A stretch of 64,000 nt of DNA from Dyella flagellata. Its GTDB lineage: Bacteria; Pseudomonadota; Gammaproteobacteria; Xanthomonadales; Rhodanobacteraceae. Below, piece after piece: positions 19,077 to 28,112 of this stretch (positions within the stretch are counted from its first letter, which is position 1; each line of letters opens with the position of its first letter). Position numbers and translations under genes: made by a program. The notes beneath the pieces are model-generated. The model saw only the letters and a list, made by a program, of their open reading frames with translations. It had not been told where the DNA came from and did not search any database. The stretch spans positions 124,001-188,000 of the forward strand of contig NZ_BSOA01000034.1 of assembly GCF_030160275.1 (NCBI RefSeq), given 5' to 3'.

Positions 19077-19184
19077 TTATGACTTCCAAAGCAATGGCCA
19101 TAGGACAGTCACTTCGGGCCGGGCCCATGATCTTCCGGACCGGCAGGCAGGGAAGAGGGTCGTTTCCTGTGCCATTATCGAGGC

Positions 19185-20009
19185 ATGCAAGGCGTCCCCC
19201 ATTCCTTCGATAACCCAGCGGATATCGCCCAATTCCGCTGCCCGGCGCACCGCCCCGGCATCGAGCTGTACCGCGCGCACATCGTGCGGCATGCATTCGA
19301 GCCGCATGTGCATGAGGGATACGGCTTGGGGGCGATCGAATCGGGGGTGGAGCGCTTCCGCTATCGGGGCGCCCAACATCTGGCGCCACCCGATTCGTTA
19401 GTGCTGATGAATCCGGAAGAGCTGCACACCGGTAGCGCTGAAACCGATGGCGGCTGGCGCTATCGCATGATCTATATCGAGCCGACCGCGGTGGCGGAGG
19501 TTACGGGCGAGCCCGGCTGGTGGTTTGGCGATGCGGTGCATGCGGATGCGCCAGGAGCACGTCGTATCACGGCCTTGCTCGATGCGCTTTGGCAGGCCCG
19601 CGAACCGCTTGCGTTCGACAGCCTGCTGTTTCAACTGTTGGGCGAATTCCGCCGCCATGCACGGATACCGCACGCGGCACGCTCCGAAACGCCTTCACGC
19701 TTTGCGCGGGTGATCGAATACCTGCGAGCCCATTTGTCCGAGCGCGTCACTTTGGATGAGCTTGCCGCCGTAGCGGGGCTCAGCCCGTTCCACTTCCTGC
19801 GTCAGTTCCAGGCCTGTCATCACGCCACCCCGCAGCAGATGCTGATGGCCTTTCGTCTCTCCATGGCCAAGCGCATGCTCGCCGCCGGCGAGGCGCCGGC
19901 CCAAGTCGCGGTTGCCAGCGGCTTGACCGACCAGGCCCACCTGACCCGCAGCTTCGTGCGCCGCTATGGCACTACCCCGGCGCGCTACCAGCGAGCGCTG
20001 CAGCGATAG
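19185..20009 (+). CDS. AraC family transcriptional regulator
   Basis: A 274-residue regulator with an N-terminal cupin-type sensing domain (HVHEGYGLGAIESG, MNPEELHTG) and a C-terminal AraC DNA-binding domain of two helix-turn-helix units (about residues 175-270: LDELAAVAGLSPFHFLRQFQ and VAVASGLTDQAHLTRSFVRR, ending GTTPARYQR). The ligand is unknown. The next gene, an EamA transporter, begins 47 bases downstream on the same strand; AraC/EamA pairs are common and the regulator may control that exporter. Confidence 0.9.
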   Translation: MQGVPHSFDNPADIAQFRCPAHRPGIELYRAHIVRHAFEPHVHEGYGLGAIESGVERFRYRGAQHLAPPDSLVLMNPEELHTGSAETDGGWRYRMIYIEPTAVAEVTGEPGWWFGDAVHADAPGARRITALLDALWQAREPLAFDSLLFQLLGEFRRHARIPHAARSETPSRFARVIEYLRAHLSERVTLDELAAVAGLSPFHFLRQFQACHHATPQQMLMAFRLSMAKRMLAAGEAPAQVAVASGLTDQAHLTRSFVRRYGTTPARYQRALQR

Positions 20010-20056
20010 CAATCTCGTACAAGACGGCTGCGGGCGTTGCACCGATACTTTGCGTC

Positions 20057-21028
20057 ATGTGGACAGGAACCCTTTACGCGTTGGTGGCCGGCCTGATGTG
20101 GGGCCTGGTTTTCGTCGGCCCGCTGCTGGTGCCCGAATACCCGGCTGCGCTGCAATCGGTGGGCCGTTATCTTGCCTTTGGCCTGATCGCTTTGCCGCTG
20201 GCATGGCTGGACCGCGCCGCGCTGCGCCAGCTCAGTCGCGCCGATTGGCTAGAGGCGTTGAAGCTCGCAGCAGTCGGTAATTTGCTTTATTACGTCTGCC
20301 TGGCGGCTGCGATCCAACGCGCGGGCGCGCCATTGCCCACCATGATCATCGGCACGCTGCCGGTGGTGATCGCGATCGCCGCCAACCTGCGCAATGCCCG
20401 CCGTGATGGCCATTTGCCGTGGGCGCGCCTGGCGCCATCCTTGTTGCTGATTACGGCGGGCATTGCCTGCGTCAATCAAGCCGAGTTGGCAGCGATGCGT
20501 GCCCAGGATCATGCCGATCTGCTGCGCTATGCCACCGGTGCCTTGCTGGCACTGGTCTCGATGGCTTGCTGGACCTGGTACCCGCTGCGCAATGCCGACT
20601 GGCTGCGTCACCATCCGGGGCGCAATCCGCGCACCTGGGCTACTGCTCAAGGTGTTGCCACGTTGCCATTGGCGCTAACGGGCTATGTGCTGTTGTGGCT
20701 GGGCATGCATGCCAGCGGCAGTGCGTTTCCCATGCCGCTCGGCCCGCGCCCCGTCGTTTTCATCACCCTGATGGCGGCGATCGGCCTGTTTGCTTCCTGG
20801 CTGGGAACCACCTGCTGGAACGAAGCGAGCCAACGTTTGCCTACTGCGATTGCCGGGCAGCTGATCGTGTTCGAAACCCTGGCGGCCTTGAGTTATGCAT
20901 TTGTATTGCGGGGCAAGTTGCCGGGCGCGCAGACCATGCTTGGCGTGGTCTTGCTGGTCGCGGGTGTGGCGTGGGCTGCGCGGGTGAAGCCGGTGCCGGT
21001 GGATTGCGTGGAAGCGGAGCGGTTCTAG
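20057..21028 (+). CDS. EamA/DMT family transporter
   Basis: A 323-residue inner-membrane protein with ten hydrophobic segments arranged as two EamA halves, typical of drug/metabolite exporters. The substrate cannot be told from sequence. It follows the AraC regulator gene on the same strand with a 47-base gap, so the two may form one unit. Ends with a short polar tail. Confidence 0.88.
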   Translation: MWTGTLYALVAGLMWGLVFVGPLLVPEYPAALQSVGRYLAFGLIALPLAWLDRAALRQLSRADWLEALKLAAVGNLLYYVCLAAAIQRAGAPLPTMIIGTLPVVIAIAANLRNARRDGHLPWARLAPSLLLITAGIACVNQAELAAMRAQDHADLLRYATGALLALVSMACWTWYPLRNADWLRHHPGRNPRTWATAQGVATLPLALTGYVLLWLGMHASGSAFPMPLGPRPVVFITLMAAIGLFASWLGTTCWNEASQRLPTAIAGQLIVFETLAALSYAFVLRGKLPGAQTMLGVVLLVAGVAWAARVKPVPVDCVEAERF

Positions 21029-21524
21029 TATCGATTCTTCCTGGACAGGAAATACGGCTATGGCGGCCCGCTCTCGAACCTGCATTACATCAACGAACGT
21101 ATGAAATTCACGAACGAGTTTTCCTGGAAACGTTCGGCAAGCAGAAGCAGCACACCGGCAGCAATCAGCACGAACATCAAGGCCTTGCCAACCCGATTCA
21201 ATACCTTCCTGATGGTGATCTTCATTCTGACATGCCGCCTGATGGATACTGGGTGGTTGACGTCTAAATCAAATGTTCCGTAACCGCTTTACTTGAGTTC
21301 CACCACGTTGCGTTCTGGTATCGGCAAATCGTTGGAGGGATACTTAAGGTAACGTGGAGGCGATGGACTGTAATATCGCTGTCCTTATAGCCCATGCGCA
21401 GTAGGGTCGCCAGGAGGGCGTTGAGATGAAGCGTCTGGCTCGGCTTTATGAGAGTCTTGGAGACAAGGCTCTTTCGCAGGTCGTTTGATTAAGTAAAGTA
21501 GTTCGCAAGCTATCAGGGGGCATT
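21029..21524. other. Stretch without a convincing gene
   Basis: About 500 bases. A 60-codon frame at 21101-21283 and a 20-codon frame at 21426 (MKRLARLYESLG) exist but resemble nothing known. The composition is less GC-rich than the flanks, consistent with remnants of an acquired segment. Confidence 0.4.
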
Positions 21525-21836
21525 GTGGGCACATCTACAGAATTCGATTTCACCCTGCCGATCGGCTATCGCGATGGCGACGGAAACTTGCACCGGCACG
21601 GTGTGATGCGCCAGGCCACCGCCGGTGACGAGATCATTCCGCTGAAAGATTATCGAGTGCAGGCCAATCCGGCCTATCTGTCAATTATCGTGTTGTCCCG
21701 TGTCGTGACGAAGCTTGGTTCGCTGGAGATGGTCACTACCAAAGTGATCGAGGACCTGTTCTCCGCGGATTTCGCCTATCTGCAAGATCTTTACAACAAG
21801 ATCAATCAAGCCGAAGAAGGTTACGTGGGGGATTGA
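21525..21836 (+). CDS. Phage-tail-assembly-like small protein (orphan)
   Basis: A 103-residue protein with the pattern FTLPIGYRDGDGNLHRHG then VMRQATAGDEIIPLKDYRV, NPAYLSIIVLSRVVTKLG and DFAYLQDLYNKIN. From memory this layout matches small proteins encoded beside tail tube and baseplate genes of phage-tail-like particles; I cannot confirm it by search. A GTG start with AGGGGG 4 bases upstream is used. No other tail, sheath or baseplate gene is in the window, so it is either an orphan or a remnant. Confidence 0.65.
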   Translation: MGTSTEFDFTLPIGYRDGDGNLHRHGVMRQATAGDEIIPLKDYRVQANPAYLSIIVLSRVVTKLGSLEMVTTKVIEDLFSADFAYLQDLYNKINQAEEGYVGD

Positions 21837-22354
21837 GTGCAACGTGGCGGATCAGCCAGGTGCACTATGCAGCACTGCTTGCGTAGATCCAGGTCGACGC
21901 CATCATGAGCCTAAGGGCCTGCGCTTCCAAAGAAAATTGTCCAGTGTTGCAGTCCATGACATTGCTTGATCGCTGCAAGCTCATGTAATGACTTTATGGC
22001 GAGTCGAGTTCGAGAGTGGAGTTGCGGTTGGGTATAGCGACGCTTGCGACCGTGCGCTCTGATGGACTGGCCATGTCCTGCAAGCCAGCGAGCTAGTCGC
22101 GGCCGCTTCGGTACGCCATGGCGAGTAGGGTGTCATCCAAAGCAAAAACAGCGCGCCACGCCGATACTTGCGGTTCTAAGCCGAGATACAAGAACTGCGA
22201 CTGGACTTCACGCCGGCGCCGCTGACCACCGTCAAGGCGCGCCGTTGAGCGCGTCCGGAGGCTGGCCATGTGTTCGTTCTCATTCGAACCACACTTGAAA
22301 GTAATGCATATTTGCATTACATTTGTGCCTGAGTCGCAATCTGAGGGCATCGCC
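21837..22354. other. Stretch upstream of the AbrB-VapC module
   Basis: About 520 bases without a supported gene. It contains one copy (22134-22154) of a 20-base sequence that recurs after the module. A minus-strand frame runs through the toxin-antitoxin genes into this region and looks like an antisense shadow. Confidence 0.4.
22134..22154. repeat. Direct repeat flanking the AbrB-VapC module, left copy
   Basis: CATCCAAAGCAAAAACAGCGC; the right copy at 23122-23141 differs only by one missing A. The two lie about 990 bases apart on either side of the toxin-antitoxin genes. Confidence 0.6.
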
Positions 22355-22621
22355 ATGACCACACTGACCGTTACGGCACGGGGACAAGTCACCTTTCGGA
22401 AGGATGTACTGCAACATCTTGGTATCAAGCCAGGCGAAAGGATCGAGCTGGACTTGCTGCCCGATGGCCGGGCTGAATTGAAGGCGGCCAAGCAAACCAG
22501 GGCGTTCCGCGATTTGGCCGGATTTCTGAAAGGCAAGACCAACGGCAAAGTGCTGAGCATCGAAGACATCGATGCGGCGATTGCCGAAGCAGGTGCATCA
22601 GCGGGGAAGGGTAAAGCGTGA
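22355..22621 (+). CDS. AbrB/MazE-type antitoxin
   Basis: An 88-residue protein with an N-terminal swapped-hairpin AbrB domain (LTVTARGQVTFRKDVLQHLG then GERIELDLLPDG) that binds DNA, and a C-terminal tail that should wrap the toxin. It would neutralise the PIN toxin encoded next and repress the operon as a complex. GAGGG lies 7 bases before the ATG at 22355; longer frames upstream are not needed. It overlaps the toxin start by 4 bases (GTGA). Confidence 0.9.
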   Translation: MTTLTVTARGQVTFRKDVLQHLGIKPGERIELDLLPDGRAELKAAKQTRAFRDLAGFLKGKTNGKVLSIEDIDAAIAEAGASAGKGKA

Positions 22622-23013
22622 AAATCATCGCCGATACCAACGTCCTGTTGCGCATCATCGTCGGGGATGACGTCAAGCAATGCCGCGCGGCAATGGCGGT
22701 GATGGAAAGCGCCGACAGCGTCGCGGTAAGCCTGCATGCGCTTTGTGAGCTGGTATGGGTGCTCCTACGCAGTTATGACGTATCACGGGCTGATACCGCT
22801 GCTGCCATTCGTCAATTAATGGATACGCGAAACATCGTACTCAACAGGCCCGCCGTGGAAGCAGGCCTGTCCATCCAGGAAGCTGGCGGTGATTTTGCTG
22901 ACGGAGTGATCGCTTTTGAGGGGCAATGGCTTGGCGCCGACACCTTCGTCTCGTTCGATCAAAAGGCAGTCGCCTTGCTCACAGCGCAAGGTCAATCAGC
23001 ACGATTGCTTTAA
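22618..23013 (+). CDS. vapC: VapC-type PIN domain toxin
   Basis: A 131-residue PIN-domain ribonuclease. The metal-binding acids are in place: Asp6 (IADTNVLL), Glu44 (ALCELVWVL), Asp92/Asp95 (GGDFADGVIA) and Asp114 (SFDQKA). PIN toxins of TA modules cut tRNA or rRNA; the target here is unknown. GTG start overlapping the antitoxin stop shows translational coupling. A strong bidirectional terminator and tRNA-Thr follow. Confidence 0.92.
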   Translation: MKIIADTNVLLRIIVGDDVKQCRAAMAVMESADSVAVSLHALCELVWVLLRSYDVSRADTAAAIRQLMDTRNIVLNRPAVEAGLSIQEAGGDFADGVIAFEGQWLGADTFVSFDQKAVALLTAQGQSARLL

Positions 23014-23121
23014 GAACTTATACGCCAGCCTGTGCATCGTGGATTGCACATCTGAGCATGGCAAGAAAAGGCATGGAGCAACGTGGCATAAGTTTGCCGC
23101 GACACGATTGCGAAATCCTGC

Positions 23122-23141
23122 CATCCAAAGCAAAACAGCGC
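23122..23141. repeat. Direct repeat flanking the AbrB-VapC module, right copy
   Basis: CATCCAAAGCAAAACAGCGC, near-identical to 22134-22154. Its right part forms the left arm of the terminator after vapC. Confidence 0.6.
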
Positions 23142-23171
23142 ATCACACTGCGAGGTGTAATGCGCTGTTTT
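23132..23171. terminator. Bidirectional terminator between vapC and tRNA-Thr
   Basis: A 17-bp arm pair (AAAACAGCGCATCACAC against GTGTAATGCGCTGTTTT, one mismatch) with a 6-base loop. A-rich and T-rich flanks on both sides allow it to end vapC transcripts rightward and tRNA-Thr transcripts leftward. Confidence 0.88.
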
Positions 23172-23183
23172 AATTAAAAAAGA

Positions 23184-23259
23184 TGGTGCCGGAAATAGGA
23201 ATCGAACCTACGACCTACGCATTACGAATGCGCCGCTCTACCAACTGAGCTATTCCGGC
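23184..23259 (-). tRNA. tRNA-Thr (anticodon CGU)
   Basis: 76 nucleotides on the minus strand: acceptor GCCGGAA/TTCCGGC, D arm GCTC...GAGC, anticodon stem GCGCA/TGCGT around loop TTCGTAA (anticodon CGT), T loop TTCGATT, encoded CCA. Reads ACG. Confidence 0.96.
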
Positions 23260-23401
23260 GGAGCCGCCTAGTTTAAGGGGGTAGTTCGCGGCCTGCAAGC
23301 TCTGCCGAACAAGTGGGAATCGGACTCCAGTTTGCGGCGATGCCTGACTGCCCTGGGGTGGGTCGTGGGGCGACAGTACCGTCAGGTCCAACCGCGAGGG
23401 A

Positions 23402-23920
23402 ATGCCGGTGCTGCCGCCAGGGAATCCGCGAGGCATCACGCTGGTCGAGGTCTTGGTCGCCATGCTGGTGTCCTGCCTTGGGCTGATCGGGGTGGCGGTC
23501 TTGATGGCGATGGCCGCGCGCGCCGACCAGGCGGCGTACTTGCGCACGCAGGTGACCTTCCTGGCGCAGAACATGGCTGAGAGCATGCGGGCCAATCCCA
23601 TCGGCGTGTGGAGTGGTGACTACAACGGCAGCTATCCGGACGGCAGCAGGCAGGATTGCGCTGCCGGGTGCACGCCAGTGCAGCTGGCGCTGCATGATCG
23701 GCAGCGATGGAATGGCCAGCTCGCGACCTTTCTGCCGCCAAGTGCCAAGGCCAACATCCATTGCGAGCACAGCGGCCTAGCCCATGCCCCCGCTCACGAT
23801 CAAATCCAGCTGCGACCGCCCTATGGCGGCAATTGCTCGATGACCATCAGCTGGACCGAGCGCGATTCACGGGACGCCCAAGCTTCGCCACAGACTTTCG
23901 CCTGGGAGTTCCAGCCATGA
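23402..23920 (+). CDS. pilV: Type IV pilus minor pilin PilV
   Basis: A 172-residue prepilin-like protein. The prepilin peptidase site is visible as PRG-ITLVEVLVAML (cleavage after Gly at about residue 11, Glu at mature position 5), followed by the long hydrophobic helix and a PilV-type globular domain with several Cys. Minor pilins prime pilus assembly and carry PilY1 to the tip. First gene of a minor-pilin operon; its stop overlaps the pilW start (ATGA). No fimT or fimU gene precedes it; a tRNA gene lies upstream instead. Confidence 0.9.
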   Translation: MPVLPPGNPRGITLVEVLVAMLVSCLGLIGVAVLMAMAARADQAAYLRTQVTFLAQNMAESMRANPIGVWSGDYNGSYPDGSRQDCAAGCTPVQLALHDRQRWNGQLATFLPPSAKANIHCEHSGLAHAPAHDQIQLRPPYGGNCSMTISWTERDSRDAQASPQTFAWEFQP

Positions 23921-25266
23921 TCCGGCGATGCCACGGACTCTCCCTGGTGGAGCTGATGGTAGCGATGGCACTCGGCCTCGTGGTGAGCCTGGGCGTCGTG
24001 TCAGTGTTCACTTCTGCTTCGAGCACTCGCCAGGCGCAGGAACAGCTTGCGCTGCTGCAGGAAGAAGGGCGCTTTGCGATCACGCAGATCAGGAATGATC
24101 TGGCCATGGCCGGCGCCCAGTACTGCGCCGGCACGGGTGGTTCCGCGCAGCAAAGCGCTACGGGTGTTTATCTGGACGGACTGCGCGCGCCTACGGTTTA
24201 TGCGCGCGATCCCGATTTGCTCATGCGAGCCCTGAGCGATGTGACCACCTCGTGGGACAGCGCGTATCCCGTTACCCCGCGCGAACCCTATTCACTGCCT
24301 TCCTTCCTGGCGATGCGTGGCTACGACTGCACCACCAGCCGCTGCGTACCGGTGGATCCGAGCAGCAAGCGCAATCCCGATGGCTTCAATATTCCCGCAA
24401 TGGGTAAGGGTATCGACAGTCGCGTGATCGGTGCCTCGGTACTTACGGTGCGCTATCTGAAGCCTGCGAGCGGCTGGACGATCACGCCGGAAGACAGCGA
24501 GCAGGGCAGCACGCTGCAGAAAAACGCGGACGGCTCGATGACCGTGCGATTGCATCCGTTGCGCGGCGAACCGAAGGTGAGCGAGGTGAGGAAAGATGCT
24601 CCGCTGGTGATGCTGGCCGATTGCTCCAGTGCGCAGATCTTTGCGGTGAGGGGGATGGGCAGCAGCCAGCTTGTTTCCAGCAGCAACAACTTCGTGCAGC
24701 CGCATGCGTTTCAGAACATGGCTGCACCAAGGTTGTTCAGCCTCAGTCGCGACCTGCAAACCGTCACCTACTATTTGAAAGTGGTGGACAACGGGGATGG
24801 CATGCGGCACGCCACGGGCGCCCTGGTGCGGCGAGTCAATGGAGGGAACAAGGCCTTGGGCGGCACCGGCGAGGAAATCGCACGTGGTGTGGAACGGCTG
24901 GATTTCAAATATGGCGTACAAGCACTGGATGGAAGGGTTCGCTATTACACCGCCGAGCAGGTGGATCAGAGCACGCGCAATGATTGCCCGGCGTTACCTC
25001 TATCGATTGCTGGCGGCAACGATCGTGGTTGCCTGTGGCGATCGGTCAGCCTGATCGAAATCGGCCTGCTGCTGTCGGGACAAAACCCGCTGTACTCGCT
25101 TACCCCGGATGAATTGGCCTACAGCTACGCCTGGGACGAGATAGCTACGCCCGCATCGCCGATGGCGAAGGGACGAAAAGTAACGCCGGTGCAGCAAGGT
25201 TTTCCGTTGCCCGTGCTGCGGCGTGAGTTTACGGCGGTGGTCGCCGTGCGCAATGCCAATCCCTGA
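23917..25266 (+). CDS. pilW: Type IV pilus minor pilin PilW
   Basis: A 449-residue prepilin-like protein with cleavage site HG-LSLVELMVAMAL (Glu at mature position 5), a hydrophobic helix to about residue 30 and a large C-terminal domain, as is usual for PilW. The ATG at 23917 overlaps the pilV stop by 4 bases; longer frames reading back into pilV are not needed. PilW joins PilV, PilX and PilE in the priming complex of the type IV pilus. The pilX gene starts 15 bases downstream. Confidence 0.92.
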   Translation: MIRRCHGLSLVELMVAMALGLVVSLGVVSVFTSASSTRQAQEQLALLQEEGRFAITQIRNDLAMAGAQYCAGTGGSAQQSATGVYLDGLRAPTVYARDPDLLMRALSDVTTSWDSAYPVTPREPYSLPSFLAMRGYDCTTSRCVPVDPSSKRNPDGFNIPAMGKGIDSRVIGASVLTVRYLKPASGWTITPEDSEQGSTLQKNADGSMTVRLHPLRGEPKVSEVRKDAPLVMLADCSSAQIFAVRGMGSSQLVSSSNNFVQPHAFQNMAAPRLFSLSRDLQTVTYYLKVVDNGDGMRHATGALVRRVNGGNKALGGTGEEIARGVERLDFKYGVQALDGRVRYYTAEQVDQSTRNDCPALPLSIAGGNDRGCLWRSVSLIEIGLLLSGQNPLYSLTPDELAYSYAWDEIATPASPMAKGRKVTPVQQGFPLPVLRREFTAVVAVRNANP

Positions 25267-25281
25267 AGCGAGGTTGCGAGA

Positions 25282-25902
25282 ATGAGAGGGAGTCAAGCCG
25301 GCTTTGCCTTGTTGGTGGCGCTCATTTTTCTGCTAGTGCTGAGCATGCTCGCCATTGACGCCTCACGCCATTCATTGCTGCAGGAGCGCATGGCCGGCGG
25401 CCTGCGCAACGCGCAGCAAGCAAGAATGAGCGCGGAAACAGCGTTGCGAGGAGTGGAATACAAACTCTGGTCGATGGCTGGGCAGGTTGGCACGCATCTG
25501 CATTGCGAACGAAGCAGCATCCCGGCCGATGACGGTTGCCTGATCTATAATCCCGATGCCTTTGCTTATGCGCCCGGCGGCGTGGTCGCTCGATTCCAGT
25601 TTTTACCGGGTTGGCTACCCGATATTGGCGTCGCCTATCTGGGGCCGGACCACCACGGTTACGTCAGCAACGCCGGGCAGCCTACCGCGGCACTAGCGAA
25701 AAATCCCGTCTACATCATCGAAGACCTCGGTGCCGAGCATCCGCCGGGCGTCGGCGGCTCGCACGAGTCCGGCAACACTGGCCCAGGCCATGGCGGGCAG
25801 CTCGATATTCATATCTATCGCATCACGGCACGCGCGACTGGCGGCAGCGCCAAGACCTTGAGTGTGGTGCAGAGTACGTTCAATGCGCCGCTCCTGCCCT
25901 GA
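25282..25902 (+). CDS. pilX: Type IV pilus minor pilin PilX
   Basis: A 206-residue protein with a prepilin leader SQAG-FALLVALIFLLVLSML and a PilX-type core (LQERMAGGLRNAQQARMSAE). The Glu at mature position 5 is replaced by Val, as is normal for PilX. It sits at the pilus tip complex with PilY1. Starts 15 bases after pilW and overlaps pilY1 by 20 bases at its end. Confidence 0.9.
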   Translation: MRGSQAGFALLVALIFLLVLSMLAIDASRHSLLQERMAGGLRNAQQARMSAETALRGVEYKLWSMAGQVGTHLHCERSSIPADDGCLIYNPDAFAYAPGGVVARFQFLPGWLPDIGVAYLGPDHHGYVSNAGQPTAALAKNPVYIIEDLGAEHPPGVGGSHESGNTGPGHGGQLDIHIYRITARATGGSAKTLSVVQSTFNAPLLP

Positions 25903-28099
25903 ATTTCTCAGCACATGGCTGGCGTGTGCTTTGGTGATGTCGATGTCCATCGCGCAGGCATCCGAGCCTAGTCTGCCCGGTACTGTGGAGCTTAGCCCGC
26001 TGCCGTTGGATCGCTCGCGAGCGTCGTCGCTGGCCACGCTCGCGTTGGACGGCAACGTGCTGACGGCGGGAACGCTTGCTTTCCTGGGCGGTTACGACCC
26101 GGATGATTGGTCCGGCCGGCTGAAGGCCGTCAGCTTGAATGCGGACGGTGCGGCAACCGGCGTGGTGTGGGATGCCGCCGCGATGCTCACCGATCCACGG
26201 GCTACCCCGCCGGCCAGCCGCACGATATTGACCGCCAGTCGCAGGGAAACCGGAGAGATCGTCGGCATAGCGTTCGAACCCGAGTCGATTTTCGATGACT
26301 ACCAGACGGAAAGGCTGATGCTGCCGCAGCCTGGGCTTGGCGCCGATACACGCCAGGCGCGCGTGGCCTACTTGCGAGGTGTTCGTACGCTGGAGCGGGA
26401 AGGCTGCTTGCGCCCGCGCAGCAGCGTGCTGGGCGCCATCATTCATTCGCAGGCCGTGTATGTGGGCCCCCCATCGGGCAGGTACGCCAGCAGCTGGCCT
26501 ACGAAGATCGGCGGCACTTCCGTTCCAGCACCGGAAAACGAATTCATGGTGCAAGGCTATGCCACCTTCGTGTCGGCCAACGCCAAACGCATGCCGATGC
26601 TTTACGTCGCTGCCAATGATGGCATGTTGCACGCGTTTCAAGCGCCAGTGCCCACCTGCACGGCGAAGGATGCGCAAGGTCAATGCAGCACCTATGCAGT
26701 GGCACAAGAAGCAGGCAAGGAGCGCTGGGCTTACGTGCCACGCGCGGCGTACGGCAAGCTCGGCAATCTTACGCATGCCCGTGATTTCCGGTTCCAGCCG
26801 ACGGTGGACGCAACGCCCGTCACACGTGATGTATTTTTCAGCCAGCATGGCCAGCGCGAATGGCATAGCCTGTTGGTGGGTGGCCTGGGTTTGGGTGGTC
26901 GTGGCGCGTATGCGCTGGATATCACCAAGCCCGAATCAGCCAGCGAGGCCCATCCCGAGCGTACCGTGTTGTGGGAGTTCGATGCAGACGCACCGCCCGG
27001 TATGGCGCAGACAGGCGCCATCTATGCTCCGGCGGACCTTGGCTATACCTATGGCCAGCCCGCCATCGCGCGGTTGGCGAATGGCCGCTGGGCGGTGCTG
27101 GTTCCTGGCGGCTATTTTGCCGATTGCGGCAAACCGGACCGGCCCGCGCAATGCGTAGAGGCATCCGGGACACCGCCAAGCTATAGCGCGCTGTTCGTGC
27201 TGGATGCCCAAACCGGCGTGGTGATAGCGGAGCTGAAGACACCCGCCAAGGAGGGTGTCTTCAGCTATGGACTGGCCACGCCCGTGCTGGGCGATTACGA
27301 CAACGATCAAGTCGATGACATCGCCTTTGCCGGTGACTTGGCCGGCAACCTGTGGCGCTTCGATTTGTCCTCACCCAATCCCGCCCATTGGAGCGTAGCG
27401 CTGGCCTATCGCCCGGCTACGCAGGGAGCGCAAGCCATCACCGTGATGCCACGCCTTTTTCCGGACCCGGCGACGAACCGCTTCATCGTTGTATTCGGAA
27501 CAGGCAAGTACCTGGGCAGTGGCGATAAGCGCGATGCCACCACCCAGTCGATCTATGGCATACGCGATCGGGTCGATGGCAAGGGCCAGCCGCTTACCGC
27601 CGCCCGTGACAATCTTCAGCCACAAACCTTGAGCGAAGAAACGGTTACCGATGCCGTTTCCGGCAGCAGCGCAACATTGCGCACGCTCACGTCCAATCCG
27701 GTGCCGATGCGGGCTGGCGGCTGGCGTATCGACCTGGATGTAGTTGCGGGTGAACGCGTAGTTAGCACGCCCACGGCACTGTTCAATACCAATACCGTGC
27801 TGGTGAGCAGTTTGATACCCGACGGTGACACACCCTCAGCTGCGATCATGGCCATCGATGCGGCCACGGGCGGTGCGCGCGCGATCGTGAATTTCGCCAA
27901 TGGCTCGTACGTCGGCGCCCAGATCGAGCACCCGCCGGCTAGCGGCATGCTGCCGATGGCAATGCTTCCGGGCGGTGGCAAGTTGATCATGCCCGGCATG
28001 AACTTGAAAGCTGGCAAGGGCGGACTGGATTTGCCGTTGTCCCTCGATGCCCCGCTATGGCGTCGCCGCTCCTGGTCATTGCTTACGCCTGATAGCTGA
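25883..28099 (+). CDS. pilY1: Short PilY1-type pilus tip adhesin
   Basis: A 738-residue exported protein (signal peptide with cleavage near IAQAS, residue 25) carrying the PilY1 C-terminal beta-propeller. Visible are LGAIIHSQAVYVG, LYVAANDGMLHAF, GLGGRGAYALDIT, and the calcium-binding EF-hand-like loop DYDNDQVDDIAF at about residues 469-480. Typical PilY1 proteins exceed 1000 residues because of an N-terminal von Willebrand A or other variable domain; here that domain is absent and only about 150 residues precede the propeller. PilY1 promotes pilus extension, adhesion and surface sensing. The ATG at 25883 lies within the pilX end. Confidence 0.88.
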   Translation: MRRSCPEFLSTWLACALVMSMSIAQASEPSLPGTVELSPLPLDRSRASSLATLALDGNVLTAGTLAFLGGYDPDDWSGRLKAVSLNADGAATGVVWDAAAMLTDPRATPPASRTILTASRRETGEIVGIAFEPESIFDDYQTERLMLPQPGLGADTRQARVAYLRGVRTLEREGCLRPRSSVLGAIIHSQAVYVGPPSGRYASSWPTKIGGTSVPAPENEFMVQGYATFVSANAKRMPMLYVAANDGMLHAFQAPVPTCTAKDAQGQCSTYAVAQEAGKERWAYVPRAAYGKLGNLTHARDFRFQPTVDATPVTRDVFFSQHGQREWHSLLVGGLGLGGRGAYALDITKPESASEAHPERTVLWEFDADAPPGMAQTGAIYAPADLGYTYGQPAIARLANGRWAVLVPGGYFADCGKPDRPAQCVEASGTPPSYSALFVLDAQTGVVIAELKTPAKEGVFSYGLATPVLGDYDNDQVDDIAFAGDLAGNLWRFDLSSPNPAHWSVALAYRPATQGAQAITVMPRLFPDPATNRFIVVFGTGKYLGSGDKRDATTQSIYGIRDRVDGKGQPLTAARDNLQPQTLSEETVTDAVSGSSATLRTLTSNPVPMRAGGWRIDLDVVAGERVVSTPTALFNTNTVLVSSLIPDGDTPSAAIMAIDAATGGARAIVNFANGSYVGAQIEHPPASGMLPMAMLPGGGKLIMPGMNLKAGKGGLDLPLSLDAPLWRRRSWSLLTPDS

Positions 28100-28112
28100 A
28101 AGGAGTGCAGCC

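Noticed and set aside
21101-21283. 60-codon frame after the EamA transporter
   Set aside because: No ribosome site and no similarity that I recognise.
22093-22737. Minus-strand frame covering the AbrB-VapC module
   Set aside because: It lies opposite two clear genes; only its last 30 residues look protein-like and that is not enough to call a gene.
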